A stretch of 64,000 bases of DNA, taken from NCBI GenBank assembly GCA_965234685.1, contig OZ248539.1:2480001-2544000 (forward strand), in the 5' to 3' direction. Shown here piece by piece: positions 48,567-57,583 of the stretch. The translations under genes were made by a program, and so were the position numbers. Within the stretch, counting starts at the first letter, position 1. Every line of letters starts with the position of its first letter. The notes under the pieces were generated by a model. That model made no database searches and was not told the DNA's origin. It worked only from the letters and a program-made list of their open reading frames with translations. The DNA is from Fimbriimonas planktonicus. Its GTDB lineage: Bacteria; Armatimonadota; Fimbriimonadia; Fimbriimonadales; Fimbriimonadaceae.

Positions 48567-49184
48567 GTGTCACGCCTTGAGCAATATGGTGAAGATGATC
48601 TTGAGCAGATTCTAAAGATCGCCTCCCGCCGCATGCCCACCGCCACCGGTGCCGACAATCGCCAGCGCTTGCTGGCCATGGCCGATGAGCTCGGGATTTC
48701 TCCCGCCGATTTAGAAGCGGCCGAGCTGGAGTACGCCCAAACGAAAAGCTCGAAAGAAGAACGCGCCCTCTTCGATGCCGAGCGACGAAACGGTTTCCTT
48801 CAGCACCTCTTGCCGTTCGTACTGGTTAACCTTTTTCTCGCCTTCCTCAGCCTTCGCAAGGGAGATTTTTGGTTCCTGTTTCCGCTGTTTGGCTGGGGAA
48901 TCGGCATTGTGAGCCACGCCGCAAGCGCCTTGGGCAATGGTCCCGCCGTCGAAGCCGCGTTCCAAGACTGGCGAAAAACCCGAGCCAAGATTGATCAGCT
49001 CAACGTAAGCCACAACGTCGAAGCCGTCATCGACGATTTCGTGAGCACCTACAAACTTCAGTACACGCCCGCGCCGAAAGTCGACACCATCGCCTACCTG
49101 CGGAAGATCACGGGGCTGGGGCTGAAGGATGCCATGGACGCGGTGGACTACTATTCCAATCGGCACCCTGGGTCCATCATTTAG
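48567..49184 (+). CDS. 2TM-domain membrane protein of unknown function
   Basis: A 205-residue protein, GTG start. The cytoplasmic N-terminus has RLLAMADELGISPADLEAAE, resembling short SHOCT/2TM-associated helices. Two closely spaced membrane helices follow (LLPFVLVNLFLAFLSL and FWFLFPLFGWGIGIVSHA), as in the 2TM domain. A C-terminal region ends ITGLGLKDAMDAVDYYSN, which resembles the ribosomal L7/L12 C-terminal helix motif (GLKEA). Function unknown. Confidence 0.7.
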   Translation: MSRLEQYGEDDLEQILKIASRRMPTATGADNRQRLLAMADELGISPADLEAAELEYAQTKSSKEERALFDAERRNGFLQHLLPFVLVNLFLAFLSLRKGDFWFLFPLFGWGIGIVSHAASALGNGPAVEAAFQDWRKTRAKIDQLNVSHNVEAVIDDFVSTYKLQYTPAPKVDTIAYLRKITGLGLKDAMDAVDYYSNRHPGSII

Positions 49185-49213
49185 CGACCGAATCGCTGGG
49201 GTCTAATACAGGA

Positions 49214-51031
49214 ATGAGCGACGCTGCGTCATTGCCGCTTCCACAGGTTCGTTGGGACCTATCGGTGCTTTTTTCTGGCCTAGAAGACCCTGCTATTCAA
49301 GCCACCTGGACCGAAGCGCGGGCCAAGTGCGAAGCGTACGCCGAGCGGTATCGCGGCAAGATCAACGACCCGAGCCTCACCGCCGCAACCCTCGCCGGAT
49401 CCATCCGAGAACTTGAAGCGATTTCCAACGAAATCGCGAAGCCGCTTTCCTACGCCAATCTGCTGTTCAGCACCGATTCGGCAAACGCCCAGATCGGCGC
49501 GTTCATGCAGAAGCAGCGCGAGCTCGCCACCGAGCTGAGCGTCCTCACCCTCTTCGCCGAACTCGAACTTCAGAAGGTCGATTCCGCGATCATCGATCCG
49601 TTACTCGATGATCCCGAGGTTGCGCCTTACCGCCACTTCATCGAAGCCAGCCGTCGCTACCAGCCCTACCGTCTTTCCGAAGCGGAAGAAGTCATCCTCG
49701 AAGAGACCGCGAATACCGGCTCCCGCGCGTGGGTGCGGTTGTTTGAAGAAGTCACCACCAACCATGTTTTCACCCTTCAGCTACCCGGAGAAGAGGCGAA
49801 ATCGGCGACCGAGCAAGAAGTCCTCACCTACCTACGCGATGCCGACCGAGGCAAGCGACTGGCCGCGGCCGAGTCTCTCACCGCCGGCTTGCTGGAGCTC
49901 AACCGGGTCATCAGTTTTATCTACAACAACTTGTTGCAAGACAAGGCGGTCGATGATCGTTTGCGGAATCTAGAAGAGCCCGAGACCAGTCGGCACCTTT
50001 CAAACGAGCTCGACTCCGAAACCGTCAACCTCGTCATGCGGCTTTGTCGCGAAAACTACGGCCTCGTCGAGCGGTACTACCTGGTGAAGCGCGACGCGCT
50101 CGGTCTTGCAGAACTCACCCACGTTGACCGCTACGCGCCGCTGTTCGAATCGGAAGCACCGGTGGAATGGCCCGAAGCAAAGGAGATCGTCCTCGATGCT
50201 TTCGGTCAGTTCAGCCCAACCCTCAAAGATCGCGCCGCCGAGTTCTTCGACAAAAACTGGATTGATGCCGAGCCACGCAAGGGCAAGCAGGGCGGCGCGT
50301 TCTGCTCCTACGTCACCCCAGATACCCACCCGTTCGTGTTCCAAAGCTACATGAACCGGATGGACGACGTGATGACCCTGGCGCACGAGCTTGGCCACGG
50401 CGTCCACGCTTCGCTCAGCCGGGAGCAAACGTACTTCAACTTCCACGGCACCCTTCCCCTCGCCGAACTCGCCAGCACCTTTGGGGAAATGCTCGTCTTT
50501 GAGAAGCTAGTCGCGAAGGCGAACTTAGAGGATAAGTTGGCTCTGTACGCCGATAAGGCCGAGGGGATTTTCGCTACCGTATTCCGCCAAGCCGCGATGT
50601 TCTCGTTCGAACAAAAGTGCCACCGCGCGCGGCGTGAAACCGGCGAGTTGTCGTCCGAGCAGTTTGGAGAAATCTGGCAAGCCGAGCTCCAGGCGATGTT
50701 CGGTACCAGCGTTACCATGGGCGACCAGCACAAGCAGTGGTGGAGCTACGTCGGCCACTTCTTCTTCGCTCCGTTTTACGTTTACGCTTACTCGTTTGGC
50801 GAACTCCTCGTGCTTTCGCTGTACGAAAAGGCTAAGCAAGAGGGTCCGAGCTTCGAAGCGAAGTACCTCGAAGTCCTCCGCCTCGGAGGTTCAAAATCGC
50901 CCGATGAGCTCATGGCGATTGTCGGCGTAGACCTCCACTCCCCCGAGTTCTGGCAAGGCGGCTTCGCGGTGATCGAACGGTTTGTGAGCACGTTCGAAGA
51001 ACTGTGGTCCGAACACGGCGCAGCCAAGTAA
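49214..51031 (+). CDS. pepF: M3-family oligoendopeptidase (PepF type)
   Basis: A 605-residue cytoplasmic zinc metallopeptidase. The N-terminal domain starts RWDLSVLFSGLEDPAIQATW. The active site is VMTLAHELGHGVHASLSREQ (HExxH), with the third ligand Glu downstream in LAELASTFGEMLVFEKLV. FAPFYVYAYSFGELLVLSLY completes the catalytic dome with the Tyr residues of the family. It degrades short peptides. Family length is about 600. Confidence 0.94.
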   Translation: MSDAASLPLPQVRWDLSVLFSGLEDPAIQATWTEARAKCEAYAERYRGKINDPSLTAATLAGSIRELEAISNEIAKPLSYANLLFSTDSANAQIGAFMQKQRELATELSVLTLFAELELQKVDSAIIDPLLDDPEVAPYRHFIEASRRYQPYRLSEAEEVILEETANTGSRAWVRLFEEVTTNHVFTLQLPGEEAKSATEQEVLTYLRDADRGKRLAAAESLTAGLLELNRVISFIYNNLLQDKAVDDRLRNLEEPETSRHLSNELDSETVNLVMRLCRENYGLVERYYLVKRDALGLAELTHVDRYAPLFESEAPVEWPEAKEIVLDAFGQFSPTLKDRAAEFFDKNWIDAEPRKGKQGGAFCSYVTPDTHPFVFQSYMNRMDDVMTLAHELGHGVHASLSREQTYFNFHGTLPLAELASTFGEMLVFEKLVAKANLEDKLALYADKAEGIFATVFRQAAMFSFEQKCHRARRETGELSSEQFGEIWQAELQAMFGTSVTMGDQHKQWWSYVGHFFFAPFYVYAYSFGELLVLSLYEKAKQEGPSFEAKYLEVLRLGGSKSPDELMAIVGVDLHSPEFWQGGFAVIERFVSTFEELWSEHGAAK

Positions 51032-51065
51032 GAAAAGTGGCGGGCCAGAAACCCGCCACCACTGG

Positions 51066-52079
51066 TTAGTCAGCCGCTTCCGCGAAACCTTCGCGCAAGG
51101 CCGTTCGCAACTCCGCCTTTCGCTCTGCCGGGAGCAAGGCGGCGTTTACGGCGTTTTGCATGAGGCTAAACACCATGTCTTCCGTTAGCTCAAACTCGCG
51201 GGAAACCCGAATCCACTCCTCCGTGAGCGAAGTGCCGAACATCGGCGGGTCGTCGGAGTTGACCGTAACGTTCATTCCTTCGTCCAGCATCCGCGGGAGC
51301 GGGTGCTCGGAAAGTGACGGATAGACGCCGAGGCAGACGTTGCTGGAAGGGCAAACTTCGAGCGGAGTCTGGTTTTGAACCAAGTACTTCACCAACTCGG
51401 GGTCTTCCACACACCGCACTCCGTGCCCAATGCGCTTGGCGTGGGCTAACCGAAGCGCTTCCCAAATCGACTCCGGCCCGACCGTTTCCCCGGCGTGGGC
51501 GACCACCGGGATGCCGAGCGCCTGGGCTTCTTCGAACGCGGGCGCGTACATTTCCGTCCCAAGTCGTTCTTCCCCCGCTATCCCGAGCGCACAAACCCCG
51601 TGCCCCAATCCTTCCTTCACCCAGCCCAAAACCTCCTGCGCGCGCTCCAGCGAATCGCCACGAACGATGTCGATGATGATTTGCGCCTCCGTCCCAAGCT
51701 CCGCGCCGTACGCCAGTCCACGCTGCAACGCGGCAAATTGATCCTTCCAAGAGAGCCCGGCGTACTTTTCGATGGTCGAGACCGTGTAGGTGAACTCGGA
51801 ATACAGCACGTTCTGCCGCGCCTGCTCTTCCAGAAATTCTCGGACGAGAAGCTCCAAATCGTCCGCCGTCCGAATGCACTTCGAAACCTCCACGTACACC
51901 TCGACAAAGTGGGGGAAATCTCGAAAGGCATACCACGCCCGGAGCCCTTCGACCGTGTCGGCGGGGAGAGAGACGCCGTTGCGCGCCGCGAGTTGTAAAA
52001 CGGTTTCTGGCCGAATCGACCCCTCTAGGTGTACGTGAAGCTCTACCTTCGGGATTCTTGCCAGAAATTCGGGACTCAT
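51066..52079 (-). CDS. add: Adenosine deaminase
   Basis: A 337-residue zinc enzyme converting adenosine to inosine. Motifs: PKVELHVHLEGSIRPETVL (HxH), IPVVAHAGETVGP (zinc His and catalytic Glu), RIGHGVRCVEDPELV, and VTVNSDDPPMFGTSL (zinc Asp pair). Length is typical. It lies convergent to pepF and starts at an ATG 6 nt after TAGAAT. Confidence 0.94.
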   Translation of the reverse strand: MSPEFLARIPKVELHVHLEGSIRPETVLQLAARNGVSLPADTVEGLRAWYAFRDFPHFVEVYVEVSKCIRTADDLELLVREFLEEQARQNVLYSEFTYTVSTIEKYAGLSWKDQFAALQRGLAYGAELGTEAQIIIDIVRGDSLERAQEVLGWVKEGLGHGVCALGIAGEERLGTEMYAPAFEEAQALGIPVVAHAGETVGPESIWEALRLAHAKRIGHGVRCVEDPELVKYLVQNQTPLEVCPSSNVCLGVYPSLSEHPLPRMLDEGMNVTVNSDDPPMFGTSLTEEWIRVSREFELTEDMVFSLMQNAVNAALLPAERKAELRTALREGFAEAAD

Positions 52080-52141
52080 GCCGTCATTCTACAGAAAGCA
52101 CGGGTATGACTGAAAGGCGCATTCGCGTTTTGGAGAGCAAC

Positions 52142-52555
52142 ATGATTAGAACCGCATCCGCCGTTTGGAACGGCAACCTAAAAGAAGGCCACGGCACGCT
52201 CACGTCCCCATCCACCATTCTCAATGGCACGCCTTACTCGTTCAAAACCCGATTTGAAGACGCTCCCGGCACGAATCCGGAAGAGTTGATTGCCGCCGCC
52301 CACGCGGGCTGCTTCAGCATGGCCTTCTCCGCCCAGCTCGGCGAGCGCGGAATCACGCCAGAGTCCGTCTCCACCACCGCCGCCGTCACCATGGAAGAGC
52401 TCACCCTGACCCGAAGCGTGCTCACCTGCACCGTGGTCGCAACCGGCGCCGATGAAGCCCTCATTCAAGAAGCCGCAAAGGCCGCCGAAGAAGGCTGCCC
52501 CATCAGCCGCGTGCTCGACCTCGACATCACCCTCGACCTCACCGTTCAGGTCTGA
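52142..52555 (+). CDS. OsmC-family peroxide reductase
   Basis: A 137-residue protein of the OsmC subgroup. The two redox Cys are in IAAAHAGCFSMAFSAQLGE and in AAEEGCPISRVL, at the usual spacing for thiol-dependent hydroperoxidases. NPEELIAAAHAGC is the family signature. GGAG lies 7 nt before the chosen ATG; an upstream ATG at 52106 is possible. Confidence 0.92.
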   Translation: MIRTASAVWNGNLKEGHGTLTSPSTILNGTPYSFKTRFEDAPGTNPEELIAAAHAGCFSMAFSAQLGERGITPESVSTTAAVTMEELTLTRSVLTCTVVATGADEALIQEAAKAAEEGCPISRVLDLDITLDLTVQV

Positions 52556-52593
52556 GCCTAAACCCCGATCGCCTCTCCTCCGTACTGAATCTT

Positions 52594-53331
52594 ATGCTGC
52601 GAACAAAGAAGGAAGAATCTGCGGAGGAGCTGGCCCTAAAGCTCTACGAGCAAGACCGCGAAGCCGCGCAGCAGAAGCAGGCGGAGGAAGCTGCCTTCGC
52701 CGAAATCGAAGTTCCCGTTGAATACTTGCAGAAGGCGCGGACGCAGATCGCCGCGAAAAAGGCTGGAAACAAAAACCAAATTGTCATCGCGATCTTGATC
52801 GCGTTCGCGATTGCCCTCGCCCTAACGTCTCTCATGCTCATAGGGCAGCCTCCCGCACCCGCGCCGCCCGTCGTGATTCCGAAGCAAACCGCGTGGTTGC
52901 TAGAGACCAGCCCCGGGGCCGAGGCGACTACGACCATTGACTCCCAAGGCTACACCGAGCTCAACGTGATCAAGTTCGGAAACGAAGAACGGTACTTTGC
53001 CACCCTTCGCTACCCATCTGACCCTATCGAAACCCGAGGACTGAGCAAGGTCGTGGTCAAGGCTCGCGGAACGTTGCCGAAATTCCGACTTCGCCTGATG
53101 CAAGGCACCGATAGCTATCTGACGCCCCCGATGGCCCTGAACCCGGTGACAAAGCAGTACGAGTTCCCCCTGAGCCAACTGCAGCACACTCGCCCCAGTA
53201 ACGGCGGCAACACGAATCTCGGATTCGGCAAGCCCGACCGGATCGATGTTCTGCAAGTACAAACCGGCGTCTACGTCAACCCACGCGACGCCAGCGGAAC
53301 CCTGACCATCGAATCGATCAACGTCAACTAG
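52594..53331 (+). CDS. Membrane-anchored protein with extracellular beta domain
   Basis: A 245-residue bitopic protein. The cytoplasmic N-terminus is a charged helix (ALKLYEQDREAAQQKQAEEA), then a membrane helix (IVIAILIAFAIALALTSLML), a Pro-rich hinge, and an outside domain of about 150 residues. The domain resembles a jelly-roll carbohydrate-binding module in style (KVVVKARGTLPKFRLRLMQG, RIDVLQVQTGVYVNPRDASG). Function unknown. Its stop overlaps the convergent gene by 4 bp. Confidence 0.65.
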   Translation: MLRTKKEESAEELALKLYEQDREAAQQKQAEEAAFAEIEVPVEYLQKARTQIAAKKAGNKNQIVIAILIAFAIALALTSLMLIGQPPAPAPPVVIPKQTAWLLETSPGAEATTTIDSQGYTELNVIKFGNEERYFATLRYPSDPIETRGLSKVVVKARGTLPKFRLRLMQGTDSYLTPPMALNPVTKQYEFPLSQLQHTRPSNGGNTNLGFGKPDRIDVLQVQTGVYVNPRDASGTLTIESINVN

Positions 53332-54248
53332 TCGACGCGGACCCGGAAGATTTCGCGCTGCTCGTTCGAGATGAGCACCGTGCGGTCATCTTCAAACCCG
53401 ATGGCTTCGCACTGCTGCGCCTTGTTCAATCGAATCTGCCGGATCGGCTTGTTGAGCCACTGAGAGTCCGGACCGGAAGCATCAAAGATCCAAACGCTCG
53501 CAAAGGGCGCCTGAGTCAGCAGCGCAAGATACTTACCGTTCGGCGACAAATCGCTCGAGGTGACCCATCCGCCGAGGCCCTTGCGCTCGCCAAGCCGCTT
53601 CAGCGGATTCACGGCGTCGGTCCGGCGAGAATCGAGGCGATACAGAACCGTAGTATCCACCGGCAGCTTTCCGCCCGGCGTTCGCTCTTTCGTCACTATG
53701 TAGAGCTTTCCGGCCTTGACGAAGATCCCTTCGCAGTCGTACCGGTACCCGGCTTTCGGCGGAAAGTCAGTCTGCTCGGGATACCGAACCGGAATACGCG
53801 AGATCAGGTGCGCTTCGCGTGCCTCGAGCGGGTTGGGTTCATCGACGACGTAGATGCCGAGATCACGTCGCGCATTGGCGTTGTTGCCAAGGTCGCTCAG
53901 GTACAGCGTGTCGCCGTCGATGGCGATGTCTTCCCAGTCTTGGTTAAAGGCACCAAGAATCGAGATGCCTTCGTAAGGCTTGGCATCTGGCGTTTTGCCT
54001 GCATCCGCCTTTCGGTTTTCCCAACCTTTGAAGAGCACGTCGCCGGTTGGCTGAATCGCGAAAATTCGGGCCGCATCACCCGAGTCGTTGTGAACCCAGT
54101 AGGTGTTTGGAAACCGGCGACTCTTCACGATACCGCTCATTTCGTCGAGCGCTGGCAGCTCAACTTTCGCAATCGGCGTCAGGTCGACCGTGCGTTCTTG
54201 CACCGGTAAAGAAACGGCAAGGAGGGTGGCAAAAATCGCGAGCGACAT
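53328..54248 (-). CDS. Secreted beta-propeller-like protein
   Basis: A 306-residue exported protein. MSLAIFATLLAVSLPV is the signal peptide. The body repeats strands with WVHNDSGDAARIFAI, DIAIDGDTLYLSDLGNNANA, and LSPNGKYLALLTQAPFASVW, as in calcium-binding propellers of phytase-like or SdiA-regulated families. No catalytic residues are clear. The start ATG is 7 nt after TACCTT. Confidence 0.65.
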   Translation of the reverse strand: MSLAIFATLLAVSLPVQERTVDLTPIAKVELPALDEMSGIVKSRRFPNTYWVHNDSGDAARIFAIQPTGDVLFKGWENRKADAGKTPDAKPYEGISILGAFNQDWEDIAIDGDTLYLSDLGNNANARRDLGIYVVDEPNPLEAREAHLISRIPVRYPEQTDFPPKAGYRYDCEGIFVKAGKLYIVTKERTPGGKLPVDTTVLYRLDSRRTDAVNPLKRLGERKGLGGWVTSSDLSPNGKYLALLTQAPFASVWIFDASGPDSQWLNKPIRQIRLNKAQQCEAIGFEDDRTVLISNEQREIFRVRVD

Positions 54249-54272
54249 CGCTAGAAAGGTAGCACACGGCAC

Positions 54273-54310
54273 AAAAAAAGGTCCAACGAATTTCTTCGTT
54301 GGACCTTTTT
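54273..54310 (-). terminator. Terminator of the 671-residue secreted protein gene
   Basis: AAAGGTCCAACGAA pairs with TTCGTTGGACCTTT over a TTTC loop, with long T-runs on both strands. It lies 17 bp after the stop of the leftward gene at 54327. Confidence 0.93.
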
Positions 54311-54326
54311 GAAGCCGAACCTTAAC

Positions 54327-56342
54327 TTAGTTGATCGGCTTTGCTTCGCCCAAGAGCTGGAGCTGATCCAAGCCGAGGGTGAAGGTTGGGGGCATGTTGC
54401 CCGATCGGACCGGGTTGATGGTTCGAACCATAACCTTAACTTGTCCGTTTGCGGCGAGGTACAGCTTGGCCTGCGCTTCGGCAAGGTCAATCTTCGTCAC
54501 CGTGGTCGTTGAGGTGTAGCTTCTTACGAGTTCGTAGACTCGCTTGACTTGATTGTAGAAGTACACCTGGACGGTGCTTCCAGTTGGCGCTGCCGACTTG
54601 AGGTTCAAGCCGATGTACTGAGCCGTTTCTGGCGTCAAGGTCGTTCCGTAGGCCGCTTCGACCGCCGTCACCTGACCAAAGCCAGCCACTCGGCTGGAGT
54701 TCACTCGGTACAGATTGTTATCGGCGTTGAAGACCGATGCGAGGGTTCCAGAAACAAAGGTTCCTTGTGCGCTGAAGATGCTCGCCGTCTGAGCGTTGTA
54801 CGCAATCGCGCCTTCGCCGTTCGAGGGAATTCTCCAACTGCTAACAAACGTGTCCCAAATGTTGGCCGTCGAAACCATTCCGAAGCCCCAGAAGGTTCGG
54901 TCGTCGACTGGATCAATCGCAACGCCGAAGTAGTCGCCCCATCGGTAGAACGGATAGTTGGCGGTAGAGCGAGCGACCAAAGTAGGTCGTCCAACCACGC
55001 CGGATGGGTCCGATGCGCGTCGAGTGGAGAAGACCAAGTCAGCAACGATGCCAGGGCTGGTTCGCGTGTAGAGAACGCTGATCTCGTTTCGCGAGTTCAT
55101 GTTGATCGCCGGCATGTGCAGGCTCTCACCAGTGCCACCAACGATATCGCCAGCTTGTCGAAGCGATGGGGTTCCGCCAAATGGCCAGTTGTTCGTTCGA
55201 ACGTCGTACCAGCGAACCTTCTGTCGGGTGTCGCTATCGCTCACCTGAATGCCGTGAGCACCCAAGATCGAGCCATTTCGGTAGGAAGCATTGTAGATGC
55301 GTCCGTCAAATCCGTCGAGGACCGAACCGCCCGCGCCGTTGACCACGCCGGAGCCGTAATAGGTGATGTTTGGCACGGTCACGAAGCTCTGGAAGAGTCG
55401 TGGCGATGGGGTTGCGCCACCCGTGATGGCATTAACCTTCACCGAAGAGGTGTTGAAGTCTCCCAGCGAGTAAACGGCGTTGACCGTCGCGTCGTAGGTG
55501 GTCACGATTTTGGTCGTGCTTCCCTGAGGGTCGTGGAACTGGGTTGCGGTCGCGGTCGCTCCGGTGAGGAACGGCTGCTTTGGCAAAACGATGAAGAGGT
55601 TTCCGGCAAATCCGCTGGTGTAGCCGAACATGTTGCCAGTGATGACCAACGTGTCCTTGTTAACGCCAAAGCCAGGGTAGTCCAGCCAGAACTTGTCGTT
55701 GCCCACGGTGAGTTCCGAGTCAACACGGTAGCGGAACCAGGTTCCGTTCGGATCTTCATCATCCGACACGGCAACAAGCTGCTTGCTCAACGGGGTCGCA
55801 AATCCAACCTCAATGATGAGGGTGAACCATCGCTTGCTAACGGGATCGTAAATGACCTTAGGGTCGGAGATGACTTCGCCCGTGACTCCGATTCCGGCAA
55901 AGAATGCATCGTAGCTCTGCTCGAACGTCTTTGCGCCGGTGGTCTTGTTGTAGAACGCGAGGACGGTGTTGACAACGGCAACAACGTGCTTAGGTCCAAC
56001 CGCGACGTCGCAGTCTGGTGGAATGCCGCCGTTGAATCCTGGGCCACCGAAGGTGATTTTCGGCTGAGCACCATGGTCAAGCTTCGAGTCAGAAACGCCT
56101 GCTTTCAGGCTGTTCTTCGTACCCGTCTTGCGCCAAGGCAAGATCATTGGGTTTTCCGAGATCTTTGGCTTCTTCATGAAAGCCGTGGAAATCTGAGGGC
56201 TGAAGGACCGCGTGTCGAGCTTTGCGGCCGGGGTTACCGAAACCTTTCGGAGTGGTTTAATCTCCGTGGTCGTTTGCGAGAACACCGACGCGGACAATGC
56301 CAGCGCGCCTGTGGTTAGAATTGTTAGCCAGCGATTTTTCAA
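54327..56342 (-). CDS. Large secreted protein, beta-propeller-like, unknown function
   Basis: A 671-residue exported protein starting at TTG with a strong AGGAGT 6 nt upstream. Signal peptide LTILTTGALALSASVFS. The main part (100-480) resembles sialidase or exo-propeller-like proteins that describe a series of blades (PPDCDVAVGPKHVVAVVNTV, VIYDPVSKRWFTLIIEVG, FWLDYPGFGVNKDTLVITGN). The C-terminal ~120 residues are a separate beta domain (LDQLQLLG end). No catalytic motif recognised. It lies between two terminators, so it is monocistronic. Confidence 0.75.
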   Translation of the reverse strand: MKNRWLTILTTGALALSASVFSQTTTEIKPLRKVSVTPAAKLDTRSFSPQISTAFMKKPKISENPMILPWRKTGTKNSLKAGVSDSKLDHGAQPKITFGGPGFNGGIPPDCDVAVGPKHVVAVVNTVLAFYNKTTGAKTFEQSYDAFFAGIGVTGEVISDPKVIYDPVSKRWFTLIIEVGFATPLSKQLVAVSDDEDPNGTWFRYRVDSELTVGNDKFWLDYPGFGVNKDTLVITGNMFGYTSGFAGNLFIVLPKQPFLTGATATATQFHDPQGSTTKIVTTYDATVNAVYSLGDFNTSSVKVNAITGGATPSPRLFQSFVTVPNITYYGSGVVNGAGGSVLDGFDGRIYNASYRNGSILGAHGIQVSDSDTRQKVRWYDVRTNNWPFGGTPSLRQAGDIVGGTGESLHMPAINMNSRNEISVLYTRTSPGIVADLVFSTRRASDPSGVVGRPTLVARSTANYPFYRWGDYFGVAIDPVDDRTFWGFGMVSTANIWDTFVSSWRIPSNGEGAIAYNAQTASIFSAQGTFVSGTLASVFNADNNLYRVNSSRVAGFGQVTAVEAAYGTTLTPETAQYIGLNLKSAAPTGSTVQVYFYNQVKRVYELVRSYTSTTTVTKIDLAEAQAKLYLAANGQVKVMVRTINPVRSGNMPPTFTLGLDQLQLLGEAKPIN

Positions 56343-56440
56343 CTTGACACTCCTACAGTCATTATTCAGGATACACCGTTTTTGACGTTAATGTTCCTGA
56401 TTTTGGTTTACCGATTGGGGATCGGTTCGGGCATTCAAAG

Positions 56441-56481
56441 TAAAGAAACCAAGCTTGAGTCGCACTGACGCAAGCTTGGTT
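56441..56481 (-). terminator. Hairpin after the second mini-lipoprotein gene
   Basis: AACCAAGCTTG and its perfect complement with a 13-nt loop. On the minus strand it runs into GGTTTCTTTACTTTG, a modest T-run. It would end the GntR-pseudopilin-lipoprotein transcript. Confidence 0.65.
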
Positions 56482-56514
56482 GATCGTTTCAGAAGAAGGG
56501 AGAACCCTACTTCC

Positions 56515-56751
56515 TTACTGTCCTGGCGGTGGAGCTCCGGGAGCGGAACCGGTATCAAGACTGCTCTTGAAGTTCGCCGGTGGCTTGTTAGCGTCCGGCG
56601 GGATGTTGACTACTGGCTTCTTGCCGTCCTTAAAGGTCGCTTCTTCCGCAGCCGTGGTCCCCGTGTCTGAACCACATCCTACGGCCACCATTAAGGCGGC
56701 CATAGCAAGCGCGAGAAACGCGTTTTTTCGAAGTGAGTTCAGTTTGAACAT
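56515..56751 (-). CDS. Small secreted lipoprotein (78 aa)
   Basis: A 78-residue lipoprotein. The ATG chosen overlaps the pseudopilin stop (TGATG), so translation is probably coupled. Signal peptide FKLNSLRKNAFLALAMAALM then lipobox VAVGC. The mature part is about 55 residues, Pro-rich and Ala/Gly-rich at the end (SAPGAPPPGQ). It corresponds in size and position to the lipoprotein at 3850-4071 of the first module, although the mature sequences differ. Confidence 0.72.
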   Translation of the reverse strand: MFKLNSLRKNAFLALAMAALMVAVGCGSDTGTTAAEEATFKDGKKPVVNIPPDANKPPANFKSSLDTGSAPGAPPPGQ

Positions 56752-57578
56752 CAATCTCGGGTGTAGTTCCACATGTTCTGGGTGTCGAGGTTCGGCTGAT
56801 ACTGCTCAGCCGGGTTCGTCGCAATCGGGTTCATGGTCTTTGCGTGGCCATCGGTGAATGCGAAGATTCCCTGGTTCTCGTAAACCGCAACCGAACCAAA
56901 TCGGTTGTCCTTGTTGACAACAACCGTGCTGCCGTTAACGCCGGTCACCGTGTAAGGTGAGCCGTTTCGTGCGGTTGCGCCCGGAGGAGGCGTGCCCTGT
57001 GGGTGGGTCGTTGGGCCAGCGAAGTCCCAATACGGAGCGCCGCAGATGAGTCCGCCCATTCCCCAGATGTTGTTACCGTAGTAGTGCGACGCGAACATAA
57101 CCGTGTCAGCAACTCGGTTGACCTGAGTCTGGCTGACCGTGTAAGGACCGCCGTACCACGTCTGCTGCATGTTGATAACGCCAACGACCTGGTTTCCGGT
57201 GCCGTTCCACTTAATCAGGGAGTTAGCAGCGTAGGAGATCGAGAGAGCGTTCGTTGGGAACCAAGTTGGCCAGAAGGCTTTGCTCTTCGGGTCAGATGGG
57301 TCAACGAGCATTGGATAGTTCTTGATGTATGGCTGAGTCGACCAGATCCAAGATCCGTTCGGGTAGTACCAGTCGTTGCCGGAACCGAATGGAAACACGT
57401 CGTCATAGTCGCCCGAGTAGATCAAGGTCGCGAGAGCGGTCTGCTTGATGTTCGAGAGCGACGAGGTCTTCTTCGCGGCTGCCTTCGCCTGAGCGAAAAC
57501 TGGGAAGAGGATAGCGGCAAGAATCGCGATGATCGCGATAACGACAAGAAGTTCAATTAGCGTAAATGCTTTTTTCAT
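56751..57578 (-). CDS. Pseudopilin (DUF1559-like)
   Basis: A 275-residue pseudopilin. MKKA leader, then the conserved FTLIELLVVIAIIAILAAIL helix, VFAQAKAAAKKTSSLSNIKQ, YSGDYDDVFPFGSG, and near the end FAFTDGHAKTMNP of the DGH type. The leader DNA is almost identical to that of the pseudopilin ending at 1891. It lies 5 bp after the GntR/LacI-type regulator and overlaps the lipoprotein start, so the three are one transcript. Confidence 0.85.
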   Translation of the reverse strand: MKKAFTLIELLVVIAIIAILAAILFPVFAQAKAAAKKTSSLSNIKQTALATLIYSGDYDDVFPFGSGNDWYYPNGSWIWSTQPYIKNYPMLVDPSDPKSKAFWPTWFPTNALSISYAANSLIKWNGTGNQVVGVINMQQTWYGGPYTVSQTQVNRVADTVMFASHYYGNNIWGMGGLICGAPYWDFAGPTTHPQGTPPPGATARNGSPYTVTGVNGSTVVVNKDNRFGSVAVYENQGIFAFTDGHAKTMNPIATNPAEQYQPNLDTQNMWNYTRD

Positions 57579-57583
57579 GAGGT

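Noticed and set aside
54549..56318. Rightward open frame of 589 codons
   Set aside because: Antisense to the secreted protein at 54327-56342, which has a signal peptide, a strong Shine-Dalgarno sequence and a terminator.
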